Shown in pieces: positions 1-11,800 of a DNA stretch of 17,550 nt; the stretch's first letter is position 1; each line of letters opens with the position of its first letter. Position numbers and translations under genes: made by a program. The stretch lies in NCBI GenBank assembly GCA_014885115.2, contig WKLE02004637.1:1-17550 (forward strand), written 5' to 3'. The DNA comes from Asterionellopsis glacialis (taxonomy: Eukaryota; Bacillariophyta; Plagiogrammaphyceae; Rhaphoneidales; Asterionellopsidaceae). The notes below the pieces were generated by a model. That model searched no databases. It saw only the letters and a program-made list of their open reading frames with translations, and was not told the origin of the DNA.

Positions 1-896
1 CAGTAAATACATGGATGTAGAGGTACAACATACTTTAGACAAAACTTCTGTCTTGAAAATGTCGCAACTACAGAAATTAAGAAATGTCGTTTTTTATTAC
101 TTTTCTTATTTTGCTAGAGGTATTTTGTACTGTCTGTACCTAACCTTCCAATGGTATGGATAATTGATTATCAGATAGGTACCGCAGACGAGGGCAATAC
201 TGTACCTGGTACTAACTTTGCATAAAGGTACGAGTACATCTATCAGTAGAGTCTCTAGAGAGGTTATTAGTTATTTAAGAGGGTACATAGTCTAGTCCTG
301 GTTTTTAGTCGAAGATAAAAATGGGGAATAAAATAAAAGCGAAGCCAGGTGGACGAAAACACTCTCTAGGACTACGAAAACGCGAATCCATGGTCTGCCT
401 CGCGCACGGGATCCAAATTTATTATTGCCCCCACTACAATCGCCACTGGACTACCGCCGTTGGGGGTATTGTACTCTTAGGTACTGTACAAGGGGACAGA
501 CCTACGTACCTGGTAAGCACCAGTACAGTACGATCTACTACTAAATACCTTAAGGTATTAATATCTGGTAGTCCCAAATAGAGGCGTTCTCAATCCTGAA
601 GTTGTATATCATGTCAATCGTGCCAATCACGATATGTGCTATGTAGGGGGGAAAACATATCCATGTCTTATGTCTCATGTCTCACTTGTACCGGTATGCA
701 TCTCACATGTCTCATATATTAATGACTTCTCTTGTACCTGTTGCCTGTTGAACCTTGAATACCATACCTGGTAATCCCAGCTTTACTGCCATGTTCATGT
801 GAAGAGAAAATTGAAGGAAAGAAGCGAACCCCTCTCACTTCCAGCGGTCATCGATTTCTGCCTTAGACGTACTACATTATCACAATACGAAGCAAG
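1..896. other. Intergenic region, no supported gene
   Basis: No convincing coding region is seen. The one ATG-started frame (321-581, 86 codons) runs through copies of the GTACCTGGTAC repeat and has no recognisable domain, so I leave it out. The stretch holds a perfect palindrome at 202-212, near copies at 506-516 and 764-774, and a small cluster of ATGTCTCA-type repeats at about 662-717. It should include the promoter of the 897 gene, but I see no clear TATA element. Confidence 0.6.
202..212. repeat. GTACCTGGTAC palindrome, perfect copy
   Basis: An 11-bp inverted repeat around a central T. Exact or 10/11 copies recur at 506-516, 2648-2658, 3256-3266, 3315-3325, 17179-17189 and 17384-17394; a weaker copy is at 764-774 and a copy with one extra G at 3231-3242. 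None was noticed inside the assigned coding exons. The role is unknown: a dispersed short repeat or a regulatory site are both possible. Confidence 0.5.
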
Positions 897-1358
897 ATGG
901 AGGCGAAGTTATCACAGCAAGCCAAAGCACTTGCTTTTCAAGAACTGAAAAAACAGCAAGAAAGAGCTCATATCGAGCAGCGACGCATATTGTCTAAAAA
1001 TAGAATTGCATATGACGAAGATAAGGATCTTGAGGATATGTTTGATATGTTCGACTGGTCCATGTCCTCAAATTTGACCTACAACATGGCTTCAGATATT
1101 GAACCAGACATGGAAACGAAAATATCAGAACGAACCCAGAGCATTCCGACCTACAACTCACTCAATTCGTCTATACGAAGCAATACTTCCCGTAGTATAC
1201 GAAGTAGCTCTATCCGCAGTATACGCTCATCAGATCGCGTTCACACTCTTTTTCAGTGGGGGTCTAATTCTTTAAATCTTGATGAAAGTGGCTCCTTTGT
1301 GGACGTGGCATCTCGGGAACCTTCCTCGGAAGATGGGCTTCAACTGACTTTCCGATAA
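897..1358 (+). CDS. Hypothetical Ser-rich protein, 153 aa
   Basis: I do not recognise the family. The frame opens with ATG at 897 and ends with TAA at 1356-1358. Residues 1-40 look like a basic, Gln/Lys/Arg-rich amphipathic helix (QQAKALAFQELKKQQERAHI). An acidic, Met/Phe-rich patch follows (DLEDMFDMFDW). Residues about 95-115 contain overlapping Ser-Ile-Arg-Ser units, giving a low-complexity Ser/Arg stretch. There is no signal peptide or membrane segment. The helix plus disordered tail would suit a nuclear or cytoskeletal adaptor, but that is a guess. A second open frame with coding-like composition starts at 1348 and runs to a stop at 1519-1521, so the true C-terminus may differ through a missed intron or a one-base indel near 1350. 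Confidence 0.5.
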   Translation: MEAKLSQQAKALAFQELKKQQERAHIEQRRILSKNRIAYDEDKDLEDMFDMFDWSMSSNLTYNMASDIEPDMETKISERTQSIPTYNSLNSSIRSNTSRSIRSSSIRSIRSSDRVHTLFQWGSNSLNLDESGSFVDVASREPSSEDGLQLTFR

Positions 1359-1521
1359 TGTCAGCTCTGGAGAACACAAGATCTTGAGCACTTTCTCTGC
1401 CTCCCAAAATTTCGGAATTTCGACGGATAAAGCCAGAAGCGTCGACCCGGAAAACTTTTTTCAACGAGTATTATCAGAGATACAAGCATGCATGCATTTC
1501 AATTTTCACCTGCATCTATAA

Positions 1522-3073
1522 TAGATAAGGTACCCAATTCCAGCCACTAAAAATATTAGAATCTTTTTGTCACAATTCAAATTAGACCAGCAAGTACGAA
1601 CTTGATAATCTTATGGCATAACTTTGTCTCTATTTCATACTTCCTTCTTTTTATACTTTCATTTGCTACTATCTATGGTTAACAATTTGATACTGTATCA
1701 TCTTTTTCGTACACAACTCAGCACCTTCCTGTTATTCAAGTTGATTTTGCCCTTGTAGTGCATAAACAGACCTGGGAACTGTATTCCTGAAATGTTTCTG
1801 AACTAACTAGCGGTAATACATAGAGCACAAGTATGATAGAAACTGGTAGAGTCCCTCTCTTCACGGCCAATAAGCAGAAGTGTTTTAGTTGCCATTGGTA
1901 TCTCTCATCTTGCACCGTTACTCTTCTTCCTCTCGTACGATACAAAAGTAACTCTAGCAGTCAGTGATTTTTTCATTAGATTCAAGATTACATTAAGAGA
2001 TAATTTATTCCTAGTCATTGTCTTTATTGTAATGGAAAGAAAAATGGCAACATAAGCACCACTAACAACTACTGCTCCAAAATTGCGAACACAATTAGGA
2101 TGATTTAATTTGAACTAAATGAAATGTGCAACGTTATACGAAATAATAGCTTTATTCCAGCTTTATTCCATTGCAAGCGATTGGTACGTACTGCACCGTA
2201 TCGGGGGCTCTACCATTTCTGCTTTCGTACAATTATACTTTGTGAATATCTCGCTGTTTGAAAGAATACAATCTTTGACGGATGAAACCTAAAGCTGCTG
2301 GGAAGCAGATGTTTTCTTGGCGACAATGTTTCAGCTTATTTTAAATAACATTTTCCTAGTACCGACTTTTCATTTTAAATTTTTGTAGCTGCCCCTCTTG
2401 CATGATTGATAGTTTGAAAATCTCGCTCAGTGTCAGGAACACCATAGCACTTCATAATGCAGGGGTTCAGTTTCATATTATCATTCAAAACAAAGGATTA
2501 TATTACAGTCAGTATTAGATGCTAGTGGTTAGAATGAACATAGCTGGCATTTGGTTTGTTAGTGTTGCGATCCAATCGTCCCTTACCAGTACCGGTGCAG
2601 TTTATCCATGGGCTAGTTCCTCTCTCTCTAGAGTACCGGTAGAGACAGTACCTGGCACCAGAAAATGTGAAGTGCTCAAAGACAAGCAGTCGATCTGACA
2701 TTCGATCCACCACAGCTCAATGACTCAACTTACCTTGCTGCCATAATTCATAAAATAATTTAATCGTCGATGATGTAGAAAGTAGTACTATATTTAAAAT
2801 ACGGAGCATTTAAAAAAATTATGATCTATGACACTTCTTTGCATGAAATAATCCAATACTCAACCTTTTTAATTTTATTTCATCATTCAAGTATTAATAT
2901 AATTATTAACGAGAATTCTACATAATTATTGACCGTTTACATATATGGTAGAAAAATGATACAACTATTTCAAATTTGCTAAACATTAGTTTGACGACCT
3001 TTCGAACCGTCATTTACGAAACCAAGGTCAAACCAGCTTTATTGAAATCTTTTGTGTGAAAGTAGAATTTATA
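1522..3073. other. AT-rich intergenic region, no supported gene
   Basis: No frame in this 1.5 kb shows a domain, a coding-like composition or credible splice signals. It is AT-rich, especially at 2750-3000. Minor features are a tandem duplication of an 11-bp unit, AGCTTTATTCC, at 2148-2169, and a cluster of GTACCGGT and GTACCTGGCAC palindromic motifs at 2589-2658. A GGTTCGAAA sequence on the minus strand near 3000 resembles a tRNA B box, but no A box or cloverleaf goes with it. Confidence 0.55.
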
Positions 3074-3587
3074 ATGGATTCTTCAGACAGGATGGCTCGC
3101 TTCTCTGAATCTTCTGCATATTTGACCAGTCTACGCAGATCTAAAAGTGTAGATCGTACTAGGCACAGTACAGTAGTCCCTTATATATATAAATCCTTGA
3201 ATTCCTTTGAAAAGACCTGTACATCCTACAGTACCTGGGTACGAACATTACACTAGTACCAGGTACCTCGTACGTAGGAATATAGGATAGTTTCGTTCGT
3301 ACAAGGTGATAAACGTACCAGGTAAATACATAGGACTGCCTGCCAGAGGAATAGAATGGGTGCGATCGGGTCGGTATCGCAACTATCGAGACGTTGAATG
3401 CAAGCATTGGGTTTGATCAATATCTAAACACGAGACTAAAGATAGCATCACTGGAGAGGACGACATAGATTTGTTAGAAACAACCCCGAGAGTCCATTCA
3501 GCAAGTGGTAGTCCCAACAGACAGAGCGAAAAAAGTCTAAGATCCCACTGTCTATCTTACGTCAGGTATATTGCGATACCAACAAGC
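3074..3587 (+). other. Possible unassigned 5' exon region of the J-domain gene
   Basis: Two pieces look coding. From ATG 3074 a frame reads a Ser/Arg-rich peptide (MDSSDRMARFSESSAYLTSL). From 3417 a frame stays open, in register, into the J-domain exon with acidic and Ser-rich residues (SITGEDDIDLLETTPRV). No ATG lies in that second frame before 3588. An intron between about 3155 and 3440 could join them, but I cannot identify a confident donor and acceptor pair. The stretch in between carries three GTACC palindrome copies (3231-3242, 3256-3266, 3315-3325). Confidence 0.3.
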
Positions 3588-5669
3588 ATGAGATACGATT
3601 TAGCGTTTGCCTTATGTTGCTGCAAATCCTTCTTAGGATCAGACGATGTTGAAGGAGGAGATTTTTATTCCCTGCTTGAAGTAGATCGCGATGCCTCTGG
3701 AGATGAAATTAAGAGGGCCTACAAACGGCAAAGTCTGCAAATGCATCCTGATAAGCTTGCCCAAAAAGGGAAAGTTGTGACTGAAGAAGATCAAGAGCGA
3801 TTTACAAGAATGAAAGAGGCGTACGAGGTGCGTTGCTGGAATGTTGCTTCAATCATTAGATGAACTGCTCATTTTTATTCTTTTATTCAGACTGACTGAC
3901 TCTCCTACTATTTCGATCTTATTTATTTATTTATTTGTCATGATTTTGTTGTTTGGATGTAATCTTGGATGATCTTGGTGCAATATTAAACTGGAATGGA
4001 TCCTCATCTATTGAGCACAGATCCTATCAGATCCACACAAACGAGAAACTTATGATGCAATTGGTGAACGGGGAATGAAATGGTTGGATGAACCCTTCAG
4101 TATTGATCCGCAAGAATTGGCTCATAACTTTGCGAAATCGTCCGCATTGGATCGATCAAAGATCTTTGGGATTTTTGTTGCAATTGCAGTTGCGGTATTT
4201 TTACTTCCCATTTTGATTTGTTTGCACGTAGATGGCATCTTTGGACCCAAAGCCTCTTGGTTTGCAGTATTGACTCCGCTTTGGATCTGGGATGCATTTA
4301 TTCTATTTTACCACAGCCGTGTCATTATGATGGGACCAATTAACCGCCCCGAACACATTCCGGTAGAAGAATGGGTAGATCCACTTCCCATGAAGAAGAG
4401 AGTCTTTTCCTTGGTCCGATTCATTCTAATTATTGTTTTTGAAGTGTTTGCTACATTGAGACTAGACGACATCACTGGCTGGACTTGGTCAGTTGTGTTT
4501 ATTCCTCTATACATTTGGGAAGCAACAACTTTGTACAAGAAATTCCCACTGGCACGAATGCGAATCGTTACAGTGGAAGATTTGGAAACAGCTCTCGGAA
4601 AACCATTTGCGGAATTTTCACAAGCGGAGAAGGAATTGATAAGTAAACGATACTCAGTGGTTCCATCTACGAACAGCCCAGAATTTGAAGCTGCCCAAAA
4701 GATTAAGACACGTGCACGGCAGGACATGGTGAAGAGTGGATTCCGCATTATTTTTGTTTTGTTGTTAGTTGCTGAGGTCGATTTCAACATGGACTGGAGT
4801 TGGTGGTTGGTATTTACTCCATTCTGGTTCATAACGTTCCTCATTTGTTATGCAAACTATCAGGCTTTTGCTGAAGTTCAAAGGATGGCCGCCGAAAAGG
4901 ACCCCACACTATTCGGACAAAAAAAAGACAATGATATTGAGAGCCAATCCGGCAGCTATGGGGCAATGGGGAAGGACGGAGATTGCACTACAACCACAAC
5001 TGGAGCGAAGGATAGTGGCAGACCAGAGCTTTCAGAAGAAGAAAAAGAGGAGCTGAAAGCACAAGTGATGGCTAGCGGCTCTCGCCTGTGTAGCAAATGC
5101 TGCTCACAAGGTTTCCTTCTCCTTATCGTCCTCTTATTCGTTGGAAAAGTTCAGGGAGCAGGATACCCATCACTGGTCGTGATATCGCCCTTCTTGATAG
5201 TGGTAAGTGAGACTTGTCGACATCGTATCTGCGATTCTATAGAAAAACATTGTATCTTATATACTATTCATTTTGTTTATTTAAGGCCGGAACCATATTA
5301 TGTTGTCTGGGTTGTGCTATCTTTGGGATGACAGAAGTACCTACAGATGGTGTCGAATTCGATACAGGTAGTCTAGATCCTGGAACTACCGCAGAGGCTT
5401 CAATCAATACTCCGATGCCCATGCCAGCGCCGGCTTCTAATATGAATTACGCCCCTCCTTCTGAACGAGATGACCCCCCGAAGGAACCCAGTTCAATTGC
5501 TGACCAGGAGAAGGGAGAGACAACGAAAGACTCCAGTGCGAACCCTGAACCAAACACTACACTGGGCGTCACTGTCGCAGAAACGCCATCACAACCTATT
5601 GATCTTCTCGATGATTACGAGCAAGTTCAAAAGTCATCAAGTCATGGGGAGCTTCACGATCTTGATTAA
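3588..5669 (+). CDS. J-domain protein fused to TMEM185-like multi-pass membrane domain
   Basis: Exons are 3588-3827, 4021-5202 and 5286-5669. Introns are 3828-4020 (GTGCGT...CACAG) and 5203-5285 (GTAAGT...TTAAG). All joins are phase 0, giving 601 residues. Residues 25-96 form a J-domain: DFYSLLEVDRDAS start, the HPD triad at 53-55 needed to stimulate Hsp70 ATPase, and ILSDPHKRETYD across the first splice. Residues about 125-490 hold some eight hydrophobic segments with recurring units such as RLDDITGWTWSVVFIPLYIW, matching the transmembrane Fragile-X-F/TMEM185 family pattern (LRLD...W...VF.PLW). A Glu/Lys-rich loop lies at about 360-430, and the last 110 residues are a Pro/Ser/acidic, probably cytosolic tail. 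The likely role is a membrane-anchored Hsp40 that recruits Hsp70; the organelle is unknown. The start is the first in-frame ATG, but the frame is open back to 3417, so an upstream exon is possible. Confidence 0.85.
3919..3937. repeat. (ATTT)n tract in intron 1 of the J-domain gene
   Basis: About four tandem TTAT/ATTT units sit in the middle of the first intron (3828-4020). It is a simple repeat with no evident function. Confidence 0.6.
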
Positions 5670-5879
5670 AGTGAACACCAGATGGGAATGCTGGACTTTA
5701 TTTTATAGCGCCGCTGCCTGTCGCCGAGTTTAACGAGGCTTAAAGATGCCCAAGCATGGTGGAGGACTCCACTGTATTATTTGTATGTTTCGATAAAGTA
5801 GTCTAGATATGCGTTTTACTTAAACGATTTTTTACAGATTACTCTTCGCATTAGGTACATGCATTCTTCACGGAAATTG
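5670..5879. other. Gap between convergent gene ends
   Basis: This 210-bp interval lies between the stop of the plus-strand J-domain gene and the stop of the minus-strand BRWD gene. It should contain both 3' untranslated regions and cleavage sites. I see no canonical AATAAA on either strand and no further gene. Confidence 0.6.
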
Positions 5880-8800
5880 TTACCATCGGCGCGGTAGCAT
5901 TAAATCCTCTTTTCGACAAACATCTTTAAAAACATCGTTCAATTGTTCCCACAAGGATCTGTAGAAAAAAAAAGAGAATCAAGCGACAGATTGAATCAGA
6001 AGCATGAGACATCACAACAGTAGTTGAAAGTCAGAGGAGCATGCTTTTGCACTTACCTAGCGTAGTTGCTGACCACCGCTCCTGGGCCATTATACATAAT
6101 GCAATTCTTGAAAACTTGGATTAAATCCATTTGAAGGTCTAAGATCGACTCATAAGCAGGTATGTGTTCTTCCCGTATTGTACGAAAATCCATTGGATCT
6201 TCAACAACACGGTTATAGTCGTCTTCTATTTGTGGATATGTTTCCAACACAGGAACAGCAAAAATTCCATCTTCATCTAATTCCTCCTACAAAAACAAAC
6301 AATTTGTGCTTGATATTAGTAATCATTGTTACAAACGCACTGGTCAATTGTTATACGATTGCAGATTCTTACCATACGAGTCAGAACAGCTGTGGCTACA
6401 CCAGATATGCTTTTTATATCGATCTCAGGCCAAGAAGGGAGATCGGGGAGATCTTTTTCGGGTGACTCTTGTTTTGCACGCTTCTGTGGCTTTCGCCGAA
6501 TTGAAGTACGTTTTGCTGCCAGGAAGAAAAAGAACAAAAAAATTTTTAGTGTAACAATCAAACTGCAACACCAACTTTCCCTTTTCAGAGTCACGCGTCT
6601 TACCTTTTCGTTTGACAGGAACTTTCCGCCCCTTACGTTGCGGAACAACTTCGGCACTAGATGAACTCATCTCAGATTCTTCTTCACTTTCGAATGCTTC
6701 TTCATCGTCCAAATCAATATCACTACGTTCAACTTCTTGGTAGGAAGGCTTACTCCGAACTCTCGCCGAGGCACGCGTGGGTGACTCTACCTGTTGAGGA
6801 GAAGCTCGCTTTCGGACTTGCACCTGCCTTGTCGATCGGAGAGTTGGTGATGCAACGTTCATGTTCCGCTTCGATGGTGTCCTTCGTCTTGATGAACGCC
6901 GGGTCGAAGATACAACTTCTTCCTCAGAGGATTCTTCCTCGAAAGATGCTTCTGATTCACCATTCTCGACTTCGTCATTCGAGGCATCACTGTCCAACAC
7001 TGAAGATTCGTTGTCAACGTTTGATTGTTTCTCTTCTTCTGATTCATCCTCTGAAGGTGAAGAGTCTCGCTCTTCATAAGTCGTTCTGCTTTGAGTTCGT
7101 GTCGCTCTCGCAGATGTGACCCCGGCCCTTTGCGATCGTGTTGGGCCACGGCTCACCTCAACTTCCGACTCTTCTTCCGAAGACGATTCACTTTCAGCTT
7201 GCAAACGTCTGCTGATAGAACGCGTTGATTTTCCAGTATCACGTACACCTGTTTGTGGTTGTGTCATCAGACGATCTTCTCTATGCTCAATATTATCATC
7301 CGAAGACGACACTTGGTCAGCGTACGACCCATGCGCATCGCTTGATCGAGTTCCCCGCGAAGAAGCACGCGTAGGTAGAGTATCAGACAAGACCCTACGT
7401 GTTCGAGTTGGGCGACTGCCCCTTTCAACTTCGTCATTTGAGGAATTTTCAGCGTAAGATGTTGGCATTCTGCCTGTGTGTGTTGCCCGCCCAAGTACGG
7501 AATTTTCAATTCTATCAATAGTGGCGCGCTGGGAACGTCTAGATGGCATGCTTTCCCGCCTGTTAGGAGCGTTACCCTCAGAACTTGTAAACCTTCGTCC
7601 TACAGGATTTGGAGCAGGGAGGCGTTCCAGTGCCGACGCTGCTTCGAATTCACTTGAAAGATGACGTTCCGAACGATGGGTTACACCGCCAGAGCGAGTT
7701 CTTGTGCTGCGTGGTGAACGTCGCTGATATGTGGGCGACGCTGCTCGGTGGTCACGATCCAGAGTAAGGGGTCTTTCTTCCCTATTTCGCGAGGAGAGAG
7801 ATCTGTCGGGTCTACGCGGTCTTGTCGGAGAAATCGGAGGCTCTTCGATCTTTTCTATTTCAGCAGCAAAGTCATCATACATTTCCTCTGCCGTTCGTGC
7901 TAACTCACTTGGGCCATTGTACTTGAAGCAGTTATCTCGGATGAGCCTGACATCTGACAATACACTCAATTTATTTGAATAGTAGTCTCCAACCAATCGT
8001 TTGCGAATGATACTAAAATCCATAGGTACCTCAATCCGATTGAGATAATCGCAGTATCTTTTTACATTCACAGGAGAGCTAAACCATTCTTGAATCCCTG
8101 GCTGATCTTCGATCTTTTGAATCGCAATCGTTACAGCCCGTTTTACTTCATCGTTCATTCGAGGTGGCTCAGGAATATCGTATGCACCATTACGAACATC
8201 CACTTCCCATGGGCTAATGACAATATTTTCGTCACTACCATCGTCCCATAAAGCTTCAAAAGATTCATACCCAGCTCCTTTAAAGTGTATGTCATGCGTC
8301 CGGTCTTCTTTTCTGCTCTTATCAACAAGTTTTGCATCGTACCCTGCATATTCAGCATCTTCCTCGCCATCTTCCGGTGTGAAATATGTCAAGACAGAAA
8401 TTCCCCTGGGATCGTACTCGTGGCTTTCAATAGCCTCCTCAAGCGATTCAAGCCTCCAGAGATATAATCCCTCTGGAAAAATGTAGCTAGGGCAATCGTT
8501 TTCGAAGATTGGAACCTAAATTTGATAATAGCAGTTGGTAAGTTCCACATTTTTCATAAATATCCAAAAGATAATAACATGCGTACTCACCTCAAAAGTA
8601 AGACCAGAGGATCTAGTTTGTCTGTCAATAAAATAAGGCTTTGGCCAAGGGAACCAACGCTCATGCGATATCTCAGGAATGCCTGTCACCTCGAGGGTCA
8701 GAATCACTACAACCGATGAACATCTTTCACTGCAGGGATAACGAATGTAAACATTGCGTTTCAATTGTTAGGGAGATGAAGTCTAAAAACTTGAAAAAGC

Positions 8801-11800
8801 GAAGGCGTATAACTTACTTTCGATCTCTGCTCCGATAGTAGACTTCATAAGGGAATCTATAACGCACATCTTTCACACAACATCGTACCACAGGCCAAGC
8901 AGCGTCCCGAGACCACTTCTTCCACGGATTTTCTAGTAGAGGATACGTCGAAACAGTTTCATAATGAGCACGAGGAATATATACAACCGAGTCTCCAACC
9001 TGCGGTACATAGGTCTTCTTCCCACTGTAAGAGGTCACACTTTCAATACGACGAAGCCATTCCCTCTTTAAATTAGCCGACGAATCAGGCAATCGAAAGA
9101 AGTGGACTTTGTAATCATCTATGTGAGGCCCAGAGGGTGTATTATTTGTACTGAGCACTTGATCTTCCAGATCTTCATCATCTGATCCAACATCGAAATA
9201 GTTTCCTGTATCGCGTTCTTGTTGACGAGCAGAAACTCGAGTAGGCTGAACCTGAACATCATCTTCGTTGCGAGACTCCTCTCTCCGATCCCGCCGACGT
9301 CGATCGACACGGCGGGATCTGGCCGATCTACCATTCTGCCTCCCACTCTGCCTTCCTGTCGAGCGCCTTCTCGATCTCCTCGGTGAACTCTCGCCCTCCG
9401 CGTCATCCATCGAATCAAACGAATTGAGATCGTCTTCACTGCTAGCGTAAGCTGACCTCTGGGCAGGCTCCACAAATTCTTCATCATCACTGTCGGCATC
9501 TTCACCAATTTCTCCTTCTCGACGAACCAAATCATTATAATCCAGGTACTCCCAGTTGCTTGACAAAGTATTCCCAGAAGAAAGATTTCTACGGTTGTGA
9601 TTACTCCCACCATTTCTACTTTGGTTTGAAACGGCGCCTTGTGGGGCTTGCCTACTAGCAACTCCACTGGTTACTGATCCATGCGCAAGGTTATCAGGGT
9701 CACTCATCTCACCCCCCACCTCCCCGATGACAATTGTTTTGTCCGGATCGAACTCTCCTACAATCATCACCCTCCTATCTTTAACATTTTTCATTAAAAG
9801 ACCACCAGGTCGGCGAACTCTTATCCCATTTGACCGAATCGACTCCCGTTCGTGTCTGACTTCTTGTTCAGATAAGGGTACTGGACCTATTAAAGAGCGA
9901 AACTCATCATTGATTGCTTCTGGAAATGGTACACCTGAGTGGTTACAGCGTACACCCCTTGGTGCCATATGGGGTGGTTGGCGCGACCCACTCTCTATAC
10001 AATATCCATTCTCGTCGAACAAAAGGTCATAGTAGTCGTTTGCAAAATACTGTTCCCTCATCCAAAGCGGCACACCGCTCCGTTCGTCTCGTACAGTCCC
10101 GGTGAATTCCGAGGAATCTTTAGATGGAATTAAGGAGTCAAAAACAGTAAATCGTCCTGAATCATCAGTAAGTATTAGTCGAAGACCATCTGGGCTGAAA
10201 GACCCATCTAAATAGCCACTCTTTTTTCCTCGATCGCTGGCTGGTTCTACCGGACCATGATTTACTTTGTTTTCATGTGTCAATAAACGCTCTCCAGAAT
10301 CCAAATTCCATATGTTTACTCGGCCATCTCCCGCAGCAGAGCACAATATCGATGCATCAAAAGGATGGGGAAGCAACACAGGACAACTCGTGGTATGCGA
10401 ATTTGCAATTCCAAGAAGACATTGTCCAGTTCGGCTATCCCACACGAGTAAATACTGGGACCCTGCAACAATTTCTTGGCTATTCTCTCGCACAAGACGG
10501 CACTGTGACGTAACAACTTTCGAGTCATCGGAAGTCCAAACAGCGACATCACAGAATGGATTAGATGCTCTAGAGCTAGAAGCATTGCCACCTCTTCTCC
10601 TGGACAACTGAGCAGAACTAGATGATGATGGATTTCGAAGTCGGATTAGAATATGCTTCAAATCTGAGAATTTCTCTCCTTTTGAATCGGTTGCAGAAAC
10701 GTTCGATACCGCCGCATGCTCACCAGAGGCAGATTCACTTCCCCAGGACCACACTCGAATAAGTCCATCTCTTTGACTTGCTGTTAACAAGCGATCGCCA
10801 TTGTTCGAGTAGTGAATATCAGTAATTGCATTGACGTGGCCAGCCAATGATGCGAGTAGTCTAGAGGTTGAAGCAACTAAGGAAAAAAAAGGGTTTGTGT
10901 CAAATCAGTCATATCAGTCAAACAAGTTTATGATAAATGCTCAATCACAAAGAATACTATGCTTACCATCAGCATTTCCAAATTGTGAATGAGGATTCAT
11001 GCGAGCAGACTTTCTCGTTCCCTGCCGCATTGTCTTTCCCTTTGTATTCTTACGGATATGGCTTGAGTCTAGGAACCTTTGATCTATTTTCTCTATACGG
11101 TCCTCCTCTTCATCAGCCCAAATCCTACCCAAACCATCATCAGACCCAGTCGCAAAATGACCACCAAGAGGACAGCGTGCGACACAAACAACCTTGATGG
11201 CTTTTCGGCGACCACGAGTTGAGGGGCCTTGTACACTCTCATCCAACGGGTCACCATGTTGTAGTTTAGCGATTAATTGGACACCTTCGTCCATGTTGTC
11301 ATTCGCAATGAAGGATCCTTCTGGCCTGTTATTTCCATTCGCCCCCCCCCCAACCTCAAGAGGTGCTACACCAGGGGGGAGAGGAGGAACAATGATTGCG
11401 TTTGGCCCCGCAGGAGGATGCTCACTGATATTTGCCGGTGCTGGTGCTGGTGCTGAAACTTGAACATCACTTTCTCGTCGTGGCAAAGGAGGCAATGCGG
11501 GTGCAACTGTATTATCCGGTTCGGTCTGACTCTCCTGCACATCTTCCTCTGTGGTTTGTTCCATACTTTTCTTTTCTGAATTTGTCAAAGGAAGCGTATA
11601 ATCCAATCTTTTTCCAACCTGAGCGCCGTATCTTTTCAAGGCAGCTTTCCTTACATCCCACATGCGAGCAAGACCATCGGTGCCAATACTTACAAGACGA
11701 TATGGCGACAATTTAGACCATGACACCTAGAAGAGTTGGAAAGCACAAGTAAAGTGTCCATAACATGTTGTGAGATGAATGTTGACCGTGTCAAGAAATA

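Noticed and set aside
321..581. ATG-started 86-codon frame on the plus strand
   Set aside because: No recognisable domain, passes through a GTACC palindrome, composition not coding-like.
2990..3060. GGTTCGAAA on the minus strand, like a tRNA B box
   Set aside because: No A box at the right distance and no cloverleaf can be drawn.
4308..4844. 178-codon minus-strand frame opposite the membrane J-protein
   Set aside because: Antisense shadow of a clear coding exon with a recognised domain.
9119..9667. 182-codon minus-strand frame
   Set aside because: Overlaps BRWD exon 4 in another frame; the exon frame carries the domains and splices.
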